Below are positions 34,635 through 43,195 of a DNA stretch of 64,000 bases, piece after piece. Under the pieces are notes generated by a model. It did not search any database. It had not been told where the DNA came from and saw only the letters and a list, made by a program, of their open reading frames with translations. The translations under genes and the position numbers were made by a program. Source of the DNA: Mesorhizobium_B sp963522145 (GTDB taxonomy: Bacteria > Pseudomonadota > Alphaproteobacteria > Rhizobiales > Rhizobiaceae); the NCBI GenBank assembly GCA_963522145.1, contig CAUQXI010000016.1, positions 1-64,000 of the forward strand. Direction: 5' to 3'. Position 1 is the stretch's first letter, and every line of letters starts with the position of its first letter.

Positions 34635-35540
34635 TTGATCGAGAACGCCGTGCTGATAGCGGGGCCGACCGCGAGCGGCAAGTCGGCCGCAGCGCTGATC
34701 CTCGCATCGAGCGGGCGCCGCTCGGTCGTCAACGCCGATTCGATGCAGGTCTATGACGTGCTCCGCATCCTGACGGCGCGGCCCGGGGACGATGAGCTCA
34801 GCCGCGCGCCGCATCTCCTTTACGGCCATGTCTCGCCAGCGACGGCCTATTCTGTGGGAGCCTGGCTCGATGATGTGCAGGCGCTCCATGAGGCGAAAGC
34901 GTTTCGCGCGGCGCCGCCGATCTTCGTGGGCGGCACAGGGCTTTACTTCCGCGCTCTGACTCAAGGTTTGGCCGCGCTGCCCACGATACCCGCAGAGACC
35001 CGTGAGCGATGGCGCGCCCGGATGGCCGAGGAAGGCCCGACAGCCCTTCATCGCATGCTCGCAGCGCGCGATCCCCTTGGCGCTGTTCAACTATCGCCGG
35101 GTGACAGCCAAAGGATCGTGCGCGCACTTGAGGTGCTGGAAGCCACAGGGCGTCCGCTGCGGGAGTGGCAGGCTGGGCCGGGCACACCGCTCGTGGACAT
35201 GCAGTCGGCGCGTTGTTTCGTGCTGGAGCCGGATCGGAGAACGCTTCACGAGCGGATCGACGCCCGCTTCGACGCCATGATGGATCATGGTGCTCGCGAT
35301 GAGGCACTGGCGGTCGACGCCATGGCACTTGATGCAAGCCTGCCTGCCACCAAAGCCATCGGCCTTCGCGAACTGCTCGCCGCCGAGCGGGGGGAACTGG
35401 ACAGGCCCGAGGCGGTTCTAAGGGCCAAGGCGGCGACACGGCAATATGCCAAGCGCCAGTCGACGTGGTTTCGTCACCAGTTCGGGCCAGAATGGACGCG
35501 CGTTCCAGATTTGAAGGAACTGCTCCGTCTGATCCTTTAG
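34635..35540 (+). CDS. miaA: tRNA dimethylallyltransferase MiaA
   Basis: Adds the dimethylallyl group to A37 of tRNAs reading UNN codons. The P-loop GPTASGKS lies near residues 10-17. NADSMQVYDVLRILTARPG, PIFVGGTGLYFRALTQGL and RQYAKRQSTWFRHQ complete the family pattern. At 301 residues it has normal length. The TTG at 34635 is chosen because family members begin just before VLIAGPTASGKS; an ATG at 34587 is in frame but would overlap serB by 30 bases. serB and miaA are divergent, with start codons 18 bases apart. Confidence 0.95.
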   Translation: MIENAVLIAGPTASGKSAAALILASSGRRSVVNADSMQVYDVLRILTARPGDDELSRAPHLLYGHVSPATAYSVGAWLDDVQALHEAKAFRAAPPIFVGGTGLYFRALTQGLAALPTIPAETRERWRARMAEEGPTALHRMLAARDPLGAVQLSPGDSQRIVRALEVLEATGRPLREWQAGPGTPLVDMQSARCFVLEPDRRTLHERIDARFDAMMDHGARDEALAVDAMALDASLPATKAIGLRELLAAERGELDRPEAVLRAKAATRQYAKRQSTWFRHQFGPEWTRVPDLKELLRLIL

Positions 35541-35666
35541 GCCAAGGCTGCATGGTGGAATCAACAAGGCGAGGTTGATCCTCTCTGAATGCAACCGGAA
35601 GCTGTTTACGCTCCGTAAGAGGCTTGACTCCATAAGGTGTCGCCGTCCGTGTTGGTTGGGTGAGGC

Positions 35667-36455
35667 ATGCGTTTTCACAAGTCCGAGCTTGCCTTCTTCG
35701 TATTCATGTCGATCATCATGGGCGCGGGCGTGATGACCCTGCACGCCTATGGCGTAGCGCAGACAGTTCCTGACATGGCGAGGGCAGATCGCGCGGAAAC
35801 CGTCGCCTATCTGGCACGGCTGCTTTTCTTCACCGGCGTGCTCGTCGGCACGGCGGTTCTGTTCGGCGTGTTCTTCATCTACCCGCTGATCCGCATCCAG
35901 GCCCATGAAGAACACAAGCTGCGTGCCATGACGGCGTCCCTGTCGGCACGATCGGAATCGCTGGAGCAGGCGGCACTGACCGATGCGCTGACCGGCGTTC
36001 AGAACCGGCGCTATTTCGATGACGCCCTCAAGGAATATCTTCGCGAGTTCGGCCGGATCGAAAAGCCGGTCGGCCTGATGCTGCTCGATCTCGATCATTT
36101 CAAGCAGATCAACGACTCGCATGGCCATGATGTCGGCGACGAGGTGCTGCGCGCCGTTGCGAAGACGCTCAAGGACATGACGCGCTACCATGATGTGGTG
36201 GCGCGGCTGGGCGGCGAGGAGTTCGCCGTGGTCGGCCCGAACATGGATGCCGAACTGCTCGCCAAGCTGGCGGAACGTATTCGCCGGGCAATCGCCGGAC
36301 TGGTCCTGACCTCCGGCAATGTGCGCCTGCGCGTAACGACCAGTGTCGGGCTTGCGGTGTGGGACGGGGTGGAAAGCGAGGACGAGTTCTTCCGCCGCGC
36401 CGACCAGCAGCTTTATGAAGCGAAGCGGCAGGGCCGCAATCGGGTCTGCGCCTGA
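35667..36455 (+). CDS. Membrane-bound diguanylate cyclase (GGDEF)
   Basis: A 262-residue enzyme predicted to make cyclic di-GMP. Two membrane helices (FFVFMSIIMGAGVMTLHAY; LLFFTGVLVGTAVLFGVFFI) enclose a short periplasmic loop, then a short coiled linker leads to the GGDEF domain (LTDALTGVQNRRYFDD; MLLDLDHFKQINDSHGHDVGD). The active-site motif is intact as GGEEF, and RYHD five residues before it matches the RxxD inhibitory site, so product feedback is expected. No PAS or EAL domain is present. Confidence 0.93.
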   Translation: MRFHKSELAFFVFMSIIMGAGVMTLHAYGVAQTVPDMARADRAETVAYLARLLFFTGVLVGTAVLFGVFFIYPLIRIQAHEEHKLRAMTASLSARSESLEQAALTDALTGVQNRRYFDDALKEYLREFGRIEKPVGLMLLDLDHFKQINDSHGHDVGDEVLRAVAKTLKDMTRYHDVVARLGGEEFAVVGPNMDAELLAKLAERIRRAIAGLVLTSGNVRLRVTTSVGLAVWDGVESEDEFFRRADQQLYEAKRQGRNRVCA

Positions 36456-36498
36456 GGATTGTTCGGGCGTGCTCGTCGCGCTGCAACAACGCTCCGAA

Positions 36499-38403
36499 TC
36501 AGCTCCGGCTGCGCATCCCGAAGGCGCTCGAGCCGCGGCTGAAAGCCTGTTCGTCGTCCGTTCGCGTTCTTAGCGGGGCTGGTGCCTGCATCGGTGCAGG
36601 AACTGGGATCGAGGGCCGTTGCTCGGAAACGGCCACAGGCGATCCTCTTGGGGAGAGATCGCCAGGCTGAGGCGCCGTGTTCATCGGATCGCCTCCAGAC
36701 AGCGGGCGTGCCACTTGGCGCAGGCGCTCGACGATTCCACGCAGGTCGATCTCGCCCTCACGCGCGATGGCCGCGCCCGAATCGGCACGCGCGACGCCCG
36801 GAATGCGCGTCTTGGCGACATGCTCGAACTTCAATCTCATGGTCGCCGCCACGCCCTCGCCGAAGGCGATCGCCTCACGCTGGCCCATGGAGGACAGAAA
36901 CGACAGGCTGGACGCGGAAGAGTCGGCGATGGCCGAGCGGATGATGGCCTGATCGGCCTCGTTGGCAAGCCGCATGGCGAACACGGTCGAGCACTGGGAA
37001 AGGACGGTTGGGTCGAGTTCGCCCGGTCGCTGTGTCACCACGCCGAGGAAGCAGCCGTATTTCCGCCCTTCCTTGGCGATGCGCGACAGGGCATGGCGCG
37101 TAGGCGCGAAGCCGAGTCGTGGGTCGGCTGGCATATAGCGGTGGGCTTCCTCGCAAAGCACGAGAAGCTTGAGCCGGCCTTCGCTCCATTGTGCGAGCTC
37201 GAAACCCAGCCGGGCCAGCACCGAGCACACCGCGTTCACCACCTCTGACGGCAGCCCGGCCATCTCGAAGCATGTCACCAGGCGACCGTCGCCCGGCACG
37301 CGGAAGATCCTGCCGATGGTCTCGTGGATCGAATCCTCGATCACCTGCGCGTTGAACATGAAGCGGTAGTTCGGGTCACCGAGCGCAGACGCCAGACGGA
37401 CGCGCAATGCGCGCAAATGCGGCCGGTCTGTCTTGCCGTCGAGAGCGCCCATGCGTTCATCGAGCAGCTTCAACAGGTCGGCCATGCGATAGGGAACGGG
37501 CGTGTCTGCCGTGAAGGCCTCGCCGCCCCGTCGCAGCGGTGCGCCGGCCTGCCCGCCGCGATACATGCTCTTGGCGAGCGGCAGAAGATCGCGCAGGGCG
37601 TCCACTTCTTCCGGCACCGCCTCGCGGCCGCGGAACAGCACCTCGCAGAACTCTTCCAGGTGGAAGAGCCAGAAGGGAAGGTCGAGATTGCTGCTGTTGA
37701 TCGACACGGCATGTTCCGGCAGCGTGGCCGCGAACTCGTTGTGGGGGTCGAGGATCAGCACCCGCAGGTCGGGTCGCGCTTCAAGCGCCTTGCGCAGGAA
37801 CAGGGCGACCGCCGTCGACTTGCCCACGCCAGTGGTGCCGACAACTGCGAAGTGGCGCGCCAGGGTGTCATCAATGGCGATATTGGCCGCGATGGCGCTG
37901 TCCTGGGAAAGCGACCCGAGCGTGATCGTGCGCCGTCCGGCGAGGTCATAGACTGCCTGAAGGTCTCCCGCACGAATCCGGTGAGCGATCGCGCCGATAT
38001 GGGGGTAAACGGTGATGCCCCGGTCGAAGACCGGCGGCTCGCCGGGAGCGCCGTCCCGGACCTCGCCGATCAGTTCGAGCTTGACCTCGATCGGGTTCTC
38101 CTCGTCCGCGTTCCAGCCGGTGCCCGAGCGGGATATCTCATAAACGAGACCGACGGTGCGGATCGAGCCGAGGCTGATCGAGATCATGCGGCCTACCGTC
38201 CAGTGATCCACGCCGCTGTCGGGCCTTGTGTCGGCGATCGCGCTCGCAACCGCACGTGCGCCGTCGCACTGGATGATGTGGCCGAGCACGCGGCGGTCGT
38301 TCTGCCTTTCGTCGCGCCGCTCCTGCGAGGTCGCTTCTCCTGCTATCATTTCACGATCTGCGAACATGGCCGGCCCCGGCTTCCTCACGCTGTTCCCGAT
38401 CAT
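36499..38403 (-). CDS. HerA-like ATPase (DUF87/FtsK-HerA family)
   Basis: A 634-residue hexameric-type ATPase with an N-terminal HAS-barrel-like segment (DHWTVGRMISISLGSIRTVGL). Walker A is VGTTGVGKS near residues 190-198 and Walker B LLVLCEEAHRYMP near 440. RIAKEGRKYGCFLGVVTQRPGELD is typical of HerA. A Pro-rich tail closes the protein. HerA usually works with the nuclease NurA in DNA-end processing, or with SIR2/other partners in defence. No partner gene adjoins it here, and many Rhizobiales carry such a lone gene. Start choice is uncertain: 38403, 38367 and 38349 are all in frame. Confidence 0.87.
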   Translation of the reverse strand: MIGNSVRKPGPAMFADREMIAGEATSQERRDERQNDRRVLGHIIQCDGARAVASAIADTRPDSGVDHWTVGRMISISLGSIRTVGLVYEISRSGTGWNADEENPIEVKLELIGEVRDGAPGEPPVFDRGITVYPHIGAIAHRIRAGDLQAVYDLAGRRTITLGSLSQDSAIAANIAIDDTLARHFAVVGTTGVGKSTAVALFLRKALEARPDLRVLILDPHNEFAATLPEHAVSINSSNLDLPFWLFHLEEFCEVLFRGREAVPEEVDALRDLLPLAKSMYRGGQAGAPLRRGGEAFTADTPVPYRMADLLKLLDERMGALDGKTDRPHLRALRVRLASALGDPNYRFMFNAQVIEDSIHETIGRIFRVPGDGRLVTCFEMAGLPSEVVNAVCSVLARLGFELAQWSEGRLKLLVLCEEAHRYMPADPRLGFAPTRHALSRIAKEGRKYGCFLGVVTQRPGELDPTVLSQCSTVFAMRLANEADQAIIRSAIADSSASSLSFLSSMGQREAIAFGEGVAATMRLKFEHVAKTRIPGVARADSGAAIAREGEIDLRGIVERLRQVARPLSGGDPMNTAPQPGDLSPRGSPVAVSEQRPSIPVPAPMQAPAPLRTRTDDEQAFSRGSSAFGMRSRS

Positions 38404-38501
38404 CTTCTTAAGATCAGCTGCCTTAAGGGCGAATGATGCGTCATGGTTGACGGGGCATGAAGAAGCGCTCGTAACGAAGCTGCGCCGTTCCGAAACCGTT
38501 G

Positions 38502-38530
38502 TTGACAGAAGGGCAGCCCGGGAATATGCG
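38502..38530 (+). promoter_or_regulatory. Promoter of the ilv leader
   Basis: A consensus TTGACA (38502-38507), a 17-base spacer and TATGCG (38525-38530) predict transcription from about 38536-38538, at the first ATG of the leader peptide. The -10 element is weak, so the exact start is inferred. Confidence 0.6.
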
Positions 38531-38537
38531 TGGAAGG

Positions 38538-38591
38538 ATGATGTCGAGCATTATTCTCGTAGTAGGAGCGCGCGTGGGCAAGGCGGTGTAA
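38538..38591 (+). CDS. ilv leader peptide (Ile/Leu/Val-rich)
   Basis: A 17-codon frame reads MMSSIILVVGARVGKAV and stop, with consecutive Ile-Ile-Leu-Val-Val codons, the composition of an attenuator peptide for a branched-chain amino-acid operon. It may start at the first or second ATG. The predicted transcription start falls on or next to the first ATG, so it may be translated as a leaderless message. The stop codon lies inside the hairpin GGCGGT-GTA-ACCGCC (38582-38596). The attenuator terminator begins 35 bases further on and ilvB follows. Confidence 0.78.
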   Translation: MMSSIILVVGARVGKAV

Positions 38592-38625
38592 CCGCCTGGC
38601 GATAGCCTCCCATGCGCGACGGTCG

Positions 38626-38651
38626 AAGGCTCCCCCGAGGGAGCCTTTTTT
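38626..38651 (+). terminator. ilvB attenuator terminator
   Basis: AAGGCTCCC (38626-38634) and GGGAGCCTT (38639-38647) form a perfect 9-bp stem with a CCGA loop, followed by six T (38646-38651). It lies between the leader peptide and ilvB, and is a textbook intrinsic terminator. A competing structure would be formed by upstream leader sequence; AGCC at 38604-38607 could pair with GGCT at 38628-38631, but this is only a 4-bp candidate. Confidence 0.85.
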
Positions 38652-38707
38652 GTTTCTCGCGCCGGCGAAATAACGGCATCACGACAATGCAGAGCGGAAT
38701 TCAGGCG

Positions 38708-40519
38708 ATGAATATTCAGGCCGAACAGCACGGCGCAACACGAGCCGAAGACCAGACCCAGCGCGAGATGACAGGCGCGGCGATGGTCGTGCAGGCGCTC
38801 AAGGACAATGACGTGCTTCACCTCTTCGGCTATCCCGGAGGCGCGGTCCTGCCCATCTATGACGAACTGTTCCAGCAGGACGACATCAAGCACATTTTGG
38901 TGCGGCACGAGCAGGGCGCGGGCCATGCGGCGGAAGGCTATGCGCGCTCCACGGGCAAGCCGGGCGTCATGCTCGTCACGTCCGGTCCCGGCGCAACCAA
39001 CGCCGTGACGCCGCTGCAGGACGCGCTGATGGATTCCATCCCGCTCGTCTGCATCACGGGTCAGGTCCCGACCTCGCTGATCGGTTCGGACGCTTTTCAG
39101 GAATGCGACACCGTCGGCATCACGCGTCCCTGCACCAAGCACAACTGGCTGGTGCGGGATGTGAACGAGCTGTCGGCCGTGCTGCACGAGGCCTTTCATG
39201 TCGCGACAACCGGGCGGCCGGGGCCGGTCGTGGTCGATGTTCCCAAGGACGTGATGTTCGCCACGGGCATCTATACGCCACCGCAGACGGCGCCTCGCAC
39301 CTCCTACCAGCCGCGCGTCGTGGCCGACCCTTCCCGCATCCGCGAGGCGGTCGCGTTGATGCTCTCGGCCAAGCGTCCGGTTCTTTATACCGGCGGCGGC
39401 ATCATCAATGCAGGCCCGCATGCGAGCCGGCTTCTGCGCGAGCTCGTCGAGCTGACGAATTTCCCGATCACTTCCACGCTGATGGGCTTGGGTGCCTACC
39501 CGGCATCAGGCACGAACTGGCTCGGCATGCTCGGCATGCACGGCACCTATGAAGCCAACATGACCATGCACGATTGCGACGTGATGGTGTGCCTGGGCGC
39601 GCGCTTCGACGATCGCATCACCGGGCGGATCAGCGCGTTCTCGCCGAACTCCCGCAAGATCCACGTCGACATCGACCCGTCTTCCATCAACAAGAATGTG
39701 CATGTCGACGTCCCGATCCGGGGCGATGTCGGCCTCGTCCTGGAAGAGATGGTGCGGCTCGTCCGCGCCTCCGGCCCGTTTGACGGTCACGCGCTCAAGG
39801 CGTGGCACGAGCAGATCGATCGTTGGCGCGGCCGCGATTCGCTCGCCTTCCGGCCGAACAGTGACTTGATCATGCCGCAATATGCCGTTCAGCGGTTGTT
39901 CGAGCTGACCAAGGATCGCGATACCTTCATCACCACGGAGGTCGGCCAGCACCAGATGTGGGCCGCGCAGTATTATGGCTTCGAGAAGCCGAACCGCTGG
40001 ATGACCTCGGGCGGGCTCGGCACGATGGGCTACGGCCTGCCGGCGGCACTCGGTGTGCAGATCGCGCATCCGGATTCACTCGTCATCGACATTGCCGGCG
40101 ACGCTTCGGTGCAGATGACAATGCAGGAGATGTCCACCGCGGTGCAGTATGAGGCGCCGATCAAGATCTTCATCCTGAACAACCAGTATATGGGCATGGT
40201 GCGCCAGTGGCAGCAACTGCTGCACGGCAATCGCCTGTCGCATTCCTATACCGAAGCGATGCCCGATTTCGTGAAGCTCGCCGAGGCCTATGGCGGGCAT
40301 GGCATCCGCTGCGAGAAGCCCGGCGATCTGGACGAGGCGATCCGGGAGATGATCGACGTCCGTAAGCCCGTGCTGTTCGACTGCCGCGTGGCGAACCTCG
40401 CCAACTGCTTCCCGATGATTCCATCCGGCAAGGCGCATAACGAGATGCTCCTGCCCGACGAGGCGACGGACGAGGCGGTGGCAACGGCGATCGATGCGAA
40501 GGGCAGGGCGCTGGTCTAG
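38708..40519 (+). CDS. ilvB: Acetolactate synthase, large subunit
   Basis: TPP-dependent enzyme for the first step of valine, leucine and isoleucine synthesis. The 603-residue protein has MTGAAMVVQALKDNDVLHLF, GYPGGAVLPIYDELF, and the TPP-activating Glu in RHEQGAGHAAEGYARSTG. The Mg-TPP motif begins GDASVQMTMQEMSTAVQYEA and continues to LNNQYMGMVRQWQ. An earlier ATG at 38687 is in frame; 38708 (MNIQAEQ) is used. The gene follows an attenuator leader and is paired with its small subunit 53 bases downstream. Confidence 0.96.
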   Translation: MNIQAEQHGATRAEDQTQREMTGAAMVVQALKDNDVLHLFGYPGGAVLPIYDELFQQDDIKHILVRHEQGAGHAAEGYARSTGKPGVMLVTSGPGATNAVTPLQDALMDSIPLVCITGQVPTSLIGSDAFQECDTVGITRPCTKHNWLVRDVNELSAVLHEAFHVATTGRPGPVVVDVPKDVMFATGIYTPPQTAPRTSYQPRVVADPSRIREAVALMLSAKRPVLYTGGGIINAGPHASRLLRELVELTNFPITSTLMGLGAYPASGTNWLGMLGMHGTYEANMTMHDCDVMVCLGARFDDRITGRISAFSPNSRKIHVDIDPSSINKNVHVDVPIRGDVGLVLEEMVRLVRASGPFDGHALKAWHEQIDRWRGRDSLAFRPNSDLIMPQYAVQRLFELTKDRDTFITTEVGQHQMWAAQYYGFEKPNRWMTSGGLGTMGYGLPAALGVQIAHPDSLVIDIAGDASVQMTMQEMSTAVQYEAPIKIFILNNQYMGMVRQWQQLLHGNRLSHSYTEAMPDFVKLAEAYGGHGIRCEKPGDLDEAIREMIDVRKPVLFDCRVANLANCFPMIPSGKAHNEMLLPDEATDEAVATAIDAKGRALV

Positions 40520-40572
40520 CGCTCGGCACATCCATCGCCCTTCAAACGTCAGCCTGAATCGAGAACCGCATC

Positions 40573-41160
40573 ATGAACGCGCAGCTTCAGCCGACCGGCT
40601 CGGCCTATTTCATCGCAAAGGAAACGGAAAAGCCGGAGCCCCGCACGCTGTCGGTGCTGGTGGATAATGAGCCAGGCGTGCTCGCGCGCGTGATCGGCCT
40701 GTTCTCCGGTCGTGGCTACAATATCGAAAGCCTGACGGTTTCGGAGACCGAGCGCGCCAAGCACCTGTCGCGCATCACGATCGTGACGCGGGGAACGCCG
40801 CATGTGCTCGAACAGATCAAGCATCAGCTCGAGCGCATCGTGCCGGTGCATCACGTGACCGACCTGTCCGTGCGCGCCGGGGAACTCGGCCATGACAAGC
40901 CGCTGGCGCGTGAGCTCGCTCTCGTAAAGGTGGCGGGGACCGGCGAGCCTCGGCTTGAGGCACTGCGGCTCGCGGAAGCCTTCCGGGCCAAGGTGATCGA
41001 CGCCAACACGGAGCACTTCATCTTCGAGATCACGGGCGCGGTATCGAAGATCGAGCAATTCATCGCCATCATGGCGCCACTGGGCCTGGTGGAAGTCTGC
41101 CGTACCGGGGTTGCCGCCATGAACCGTGGCCGACAGGGGATGGATGATCCCCTGGCCTGA
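40573..41160 (+). CDS. ilvH: Acetolactate synthase, small (regulatory) subunit
   Basis: Regulatory subunit that confers valine feedback inhibition. The 195-residue protein has an ACT domain (LSVLVDNEPGVLARVIGLFS, GRGYNIESLTVSETE) and a C-terminal half (LVKVAGTGEPRLEALRLAEAF; FIFEITGAVSKIEQFIAIMAPLG). It follows ilvB and is presumably cotranscribed from the same attenuated promoter. Some annotations call this gene ilvN. Confidence 0.95.
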   Translation: MNAQLQPTGSAYFIAKETEKPEPRTLSVLVDNEPGVLARVIGLFSGRGYNIESLTVSETERAKHLSRITIVTRGTPHVLEQIKHQLERIVPVHHVTDLSVRAGELGHDKPLARELALVKVAGTGEPRLEALRLAEAFRAKVIDANTEHFIFEITGAVSKIEQFIAIMAPLGLVEVCRTGVAAMNRGRQGMDDPLA

Positions 41161-41216
41161 ACGCCAACTTTCTACACCCTCTAATCGGCCGGCTATCCCG
41201 GCAAAGCGGGTCGACC

Positions 41217-41813
41217 ATGTCCAGCGACGCCTTTCTGGCGCTTCTCGTTTATGCCTTTGTGAGTTCTATCACACCGGGACCGAACAACTTCATGCTGCTC
41301 GCATCGAGCGTGAATTTCGGCTTCGTGCGCACGATCCCGCATATGCTGGGAATCGGCATTGGCTTCTTTTTACTTCTGCTCGGCGTCGGCTTCGGGCTGG
41401 GTACCCTGCTCGCCGCCTTTCCCGCGATGCACATCGCGCTCAAGGTCGCGGGCGGGGCCTATCTGCTCTTCCTCGCCTGGAAGATCGCAACGTCGCGCAA
41501 GCTCGGATCCGGCCGCGAAGAAGGCGCGCGCCCCATGCGTTTCATCGAGGCGGCGGCGTTTCAGTGGGTCAACCCGAAGGCCTGGGTCATGGCGCTGTCG
41601 GCTATGGCCGTTTATACCAGTCCGGCCGCGCCCTATCGCTCCGTGCTCATTGTGGGAAGCGCTTTCGCGCTGGTGAACTTTCCCAGCGTTTCCTGCTGGG
41701 CAGGTTTCGGCACGGGCCTTCGGGGTTTCCTGTCAGATCCCACGCGCCTTAAATGGTTCAACATTGTGATGGGGCTCACGCTCGCCGCCACGCTGTGGCC
41801 GATGCTGCGCTGA
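41217..41813 (+). CDS. LysE/RhtB family amino acid exporter
   Basis: A 198-residue membrane protein of the LysE/RhtB family. It has ITPGPNNFMLLASSVNFGFV near the N-terminus, IALKVAGGAYLLFLAWKIATS in the middle and FQWVNPKAWVMALSAMAVY, all family marks, with about six helices. It probably exports an amino acid; the substrate cannot be told. It lies 56 bases after ilvH and might share its transcript, which would make a branched-chain amino acid a reasonable but unproven substrate. Confidence 0.9.
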   Translation: MSSDAFLALLVYAFVSSITPGPNNFMLLASSVNFGFVRTIPHMLGIGIGFFLLLLGVGFGLGTLLAAFPAMHIALKVAGGAYLLFLAWKIATSRKLGSGREEGARPMRFIEAAAFQWVNPKAWVMALSAMAVYTSPAAPYRSVLIVGSAFALVNFPSVSCWAGFGTGLRGFLSDPTRLKWFNIVMGLTLAATLWPMLR

Positions 41814-41892
41814 AATCGGCCGGGCTTTTGCGCGAGGAGTTTTCAACGCCTGGCCGCTTGCCGCGGGGCCGAGAATCCTGTCCATCCCGCTG

Positions 41893-43020
41893 ATGGAATT
41901 CTCACCACAGCAGGACGAGGCGCTGAAGGCCGTCAGCCGCTGGCTGAAGGAAGGGCGGCCGCAGCTGTTCCGGCTGTTCGGCTATGCCGGCACGGGAAAG
42001 ACCACGCTTGCGCGCCATTTCGCAGAAGGCGTCGATGGCGGTGTGCAATTCGCCGCGTTCACGGGGAAGGCCGCGCAGGTGCTGCGTTCGAAGGGCGCCA
42101 CCAACGCGCGCACCATTCATTCCCTGATCTATCGCCCGCGCGGCGAGGAAAGCGTGACGGAGGAAACAACGGGAAAGACGTCGGTCTCGCCCACTTTCAC
42201 GCTCAACCGCCAAAGCCCGATCGCGCGCGCCAAGCTCGTGGTCATCGACGAATGCTCGATGGTGGACGAGCAGCTCGGCCGTGACCTTCTGTCGTTCGGC
42301 ACGCCCGTGCTTGTGCTGGGTGATCCCGGCCAGCTCCCGCCGATCTCGGGCGGCGGCTTCTTCACGGAAGCCGAGCCCGACTTCCTTTTGACCGAGATTC
42401 ACCGCCAGGCGCGCGACAACGCCATCATCCGGCTCGCGCTCGACGTCCGCGAGGGCCGCGAATTCATGCGCGGGGATCACGGCGAAGCGCGCGTGATCGG
42501 CAAGGAGGAGGTCGAGCGGGACCTCGTGCTCGGCGCCGATCAGGTGCTGGTGGGGACCAACCGCACGCGGCGGCGCTACAACAGCCGCCTGCGTGAGCTG
42601 AAGGGCTTCACCATGGCCGTACCGCAGGCGGGCGACAAGCTCGTCTGCCTGCGCAACGATCCGGCAAAGGGGCTTCTCAACGGCTCGCTGTGGAAGGTGA
42701 TGACCGCGTCACGCGAAACCACCAAGCCGGGCATCAACCTTCTCGTCTCGCCCGAGGAGGATGATCCCGATCGCGGCGTGGCGAAGATCAAGCTGCTCAA
42801 GGACACGTTCGAGAACCCGGACACGGAGATCGGCTGGGCGGCGCGAAAGCGCTACGACGATTTCGACTTCGGCTACGCGCTGACGGTGCACAAGGCGCAG
42901 GGGTCGCAATGGAACGAGGTCATGCTGTTCGACGAAAGCTGGGCCTTCAAGGACACCCGCGCGCGCTGGCTTTATACGGCCATCACCCGCGCGGCGCAGC
43001 GGCTCACCATCGTTCGTTGA
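41893..43020 (+). CDS. Dda-like SF1 helicase (RecD/UvrD_C_2 type)
   Basis: A 375-residue stand-alone helicase. Walker A GYAGTGKTTLARHF lies near residues 30-43, followed by AAFTGKAAQVLRSKGA and ARTIHSLIY. Walker B is VVIDECSMVDEQL, motif III LGDPGQLPPISGGGFF, and motif VI ALTVHKAQGSQWNEV, ending YTAITRAAQRLTIVR. The layout resembles phage T4 Dda and short RecD-like 5'-3' helicases. It lacks the extra N-terminal domains of RecD2. Its role in the cell is unknown; no phage genes surround it. Confidence 0.88.
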   Translation: MEFSPQQDEALKAVSRWLKEGRPQLFRLFGYAGTGKTTLARHFAEGVDGGVQFAAFTGKAAQVLRSKGATNARTIHSLIYRPRGEESVTEETTGKTSVSPTFTLNRQSPIARAKLVVIDECSMVDEQLGRDLLSFGTPVLVLGDPGQLPPISGGGFFTEAEPDFLLTEIHRQARDNAIIRLALDVREGREFMRGDHGEARVIGKEEVERDLVLGADQVLVGTNRTRRRYNSRLRELKGFTMAVPQAGDKLVCLRNDPAKGLLNGSLWKVMTASRETTKPGINLLVSPEEDDPDRGVAKIKLLKDTFENPDTEIGWAARKRYDDFDFGYALTVHKAQGSQWNEVMLFDESWAFKDTRARWLYTAITRAAQRLTIVR

Positions 43021-43195
43021 GTCTCCTCCGCGCGCAGGGCTGTTGAAGACGCAGGCCCCGTCACCCACTTCTTCCACAGGATTCACCACGAGCCGGAAGC
43101 CAAGCAGCACCGATGCAACGCGGCGTTTGCCATTGCGTTGAAACGAGCCTAGTGGTCCCGCGCTTCCACGCGTGTTTCAAGGAAACCTTGTCTCC

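Noticed and set aside
38406..38427. Two CTTAAG sites considered as a CtrA (TTAA-N7-TTAA) site
   Set aside because: The TTAA spacing is 11, not 7, so it does not match the CtrA consensus.
38404..38500. GGAAC...CGTT pair considered as an EcfG promoter for the HerA gene
   Set aside because: The spacing is 10 bases instead of 16-17.
38708..38760. Possible second acetolactate synthase gene because of the PoxB-like TPP enzyme at 55875
   Set aside because: The 55875 protein lacks an adjacent regulatory subunit and differs in motifs; ilvB-ilvH at 38.7 kb is the biosynthetic enzyme.
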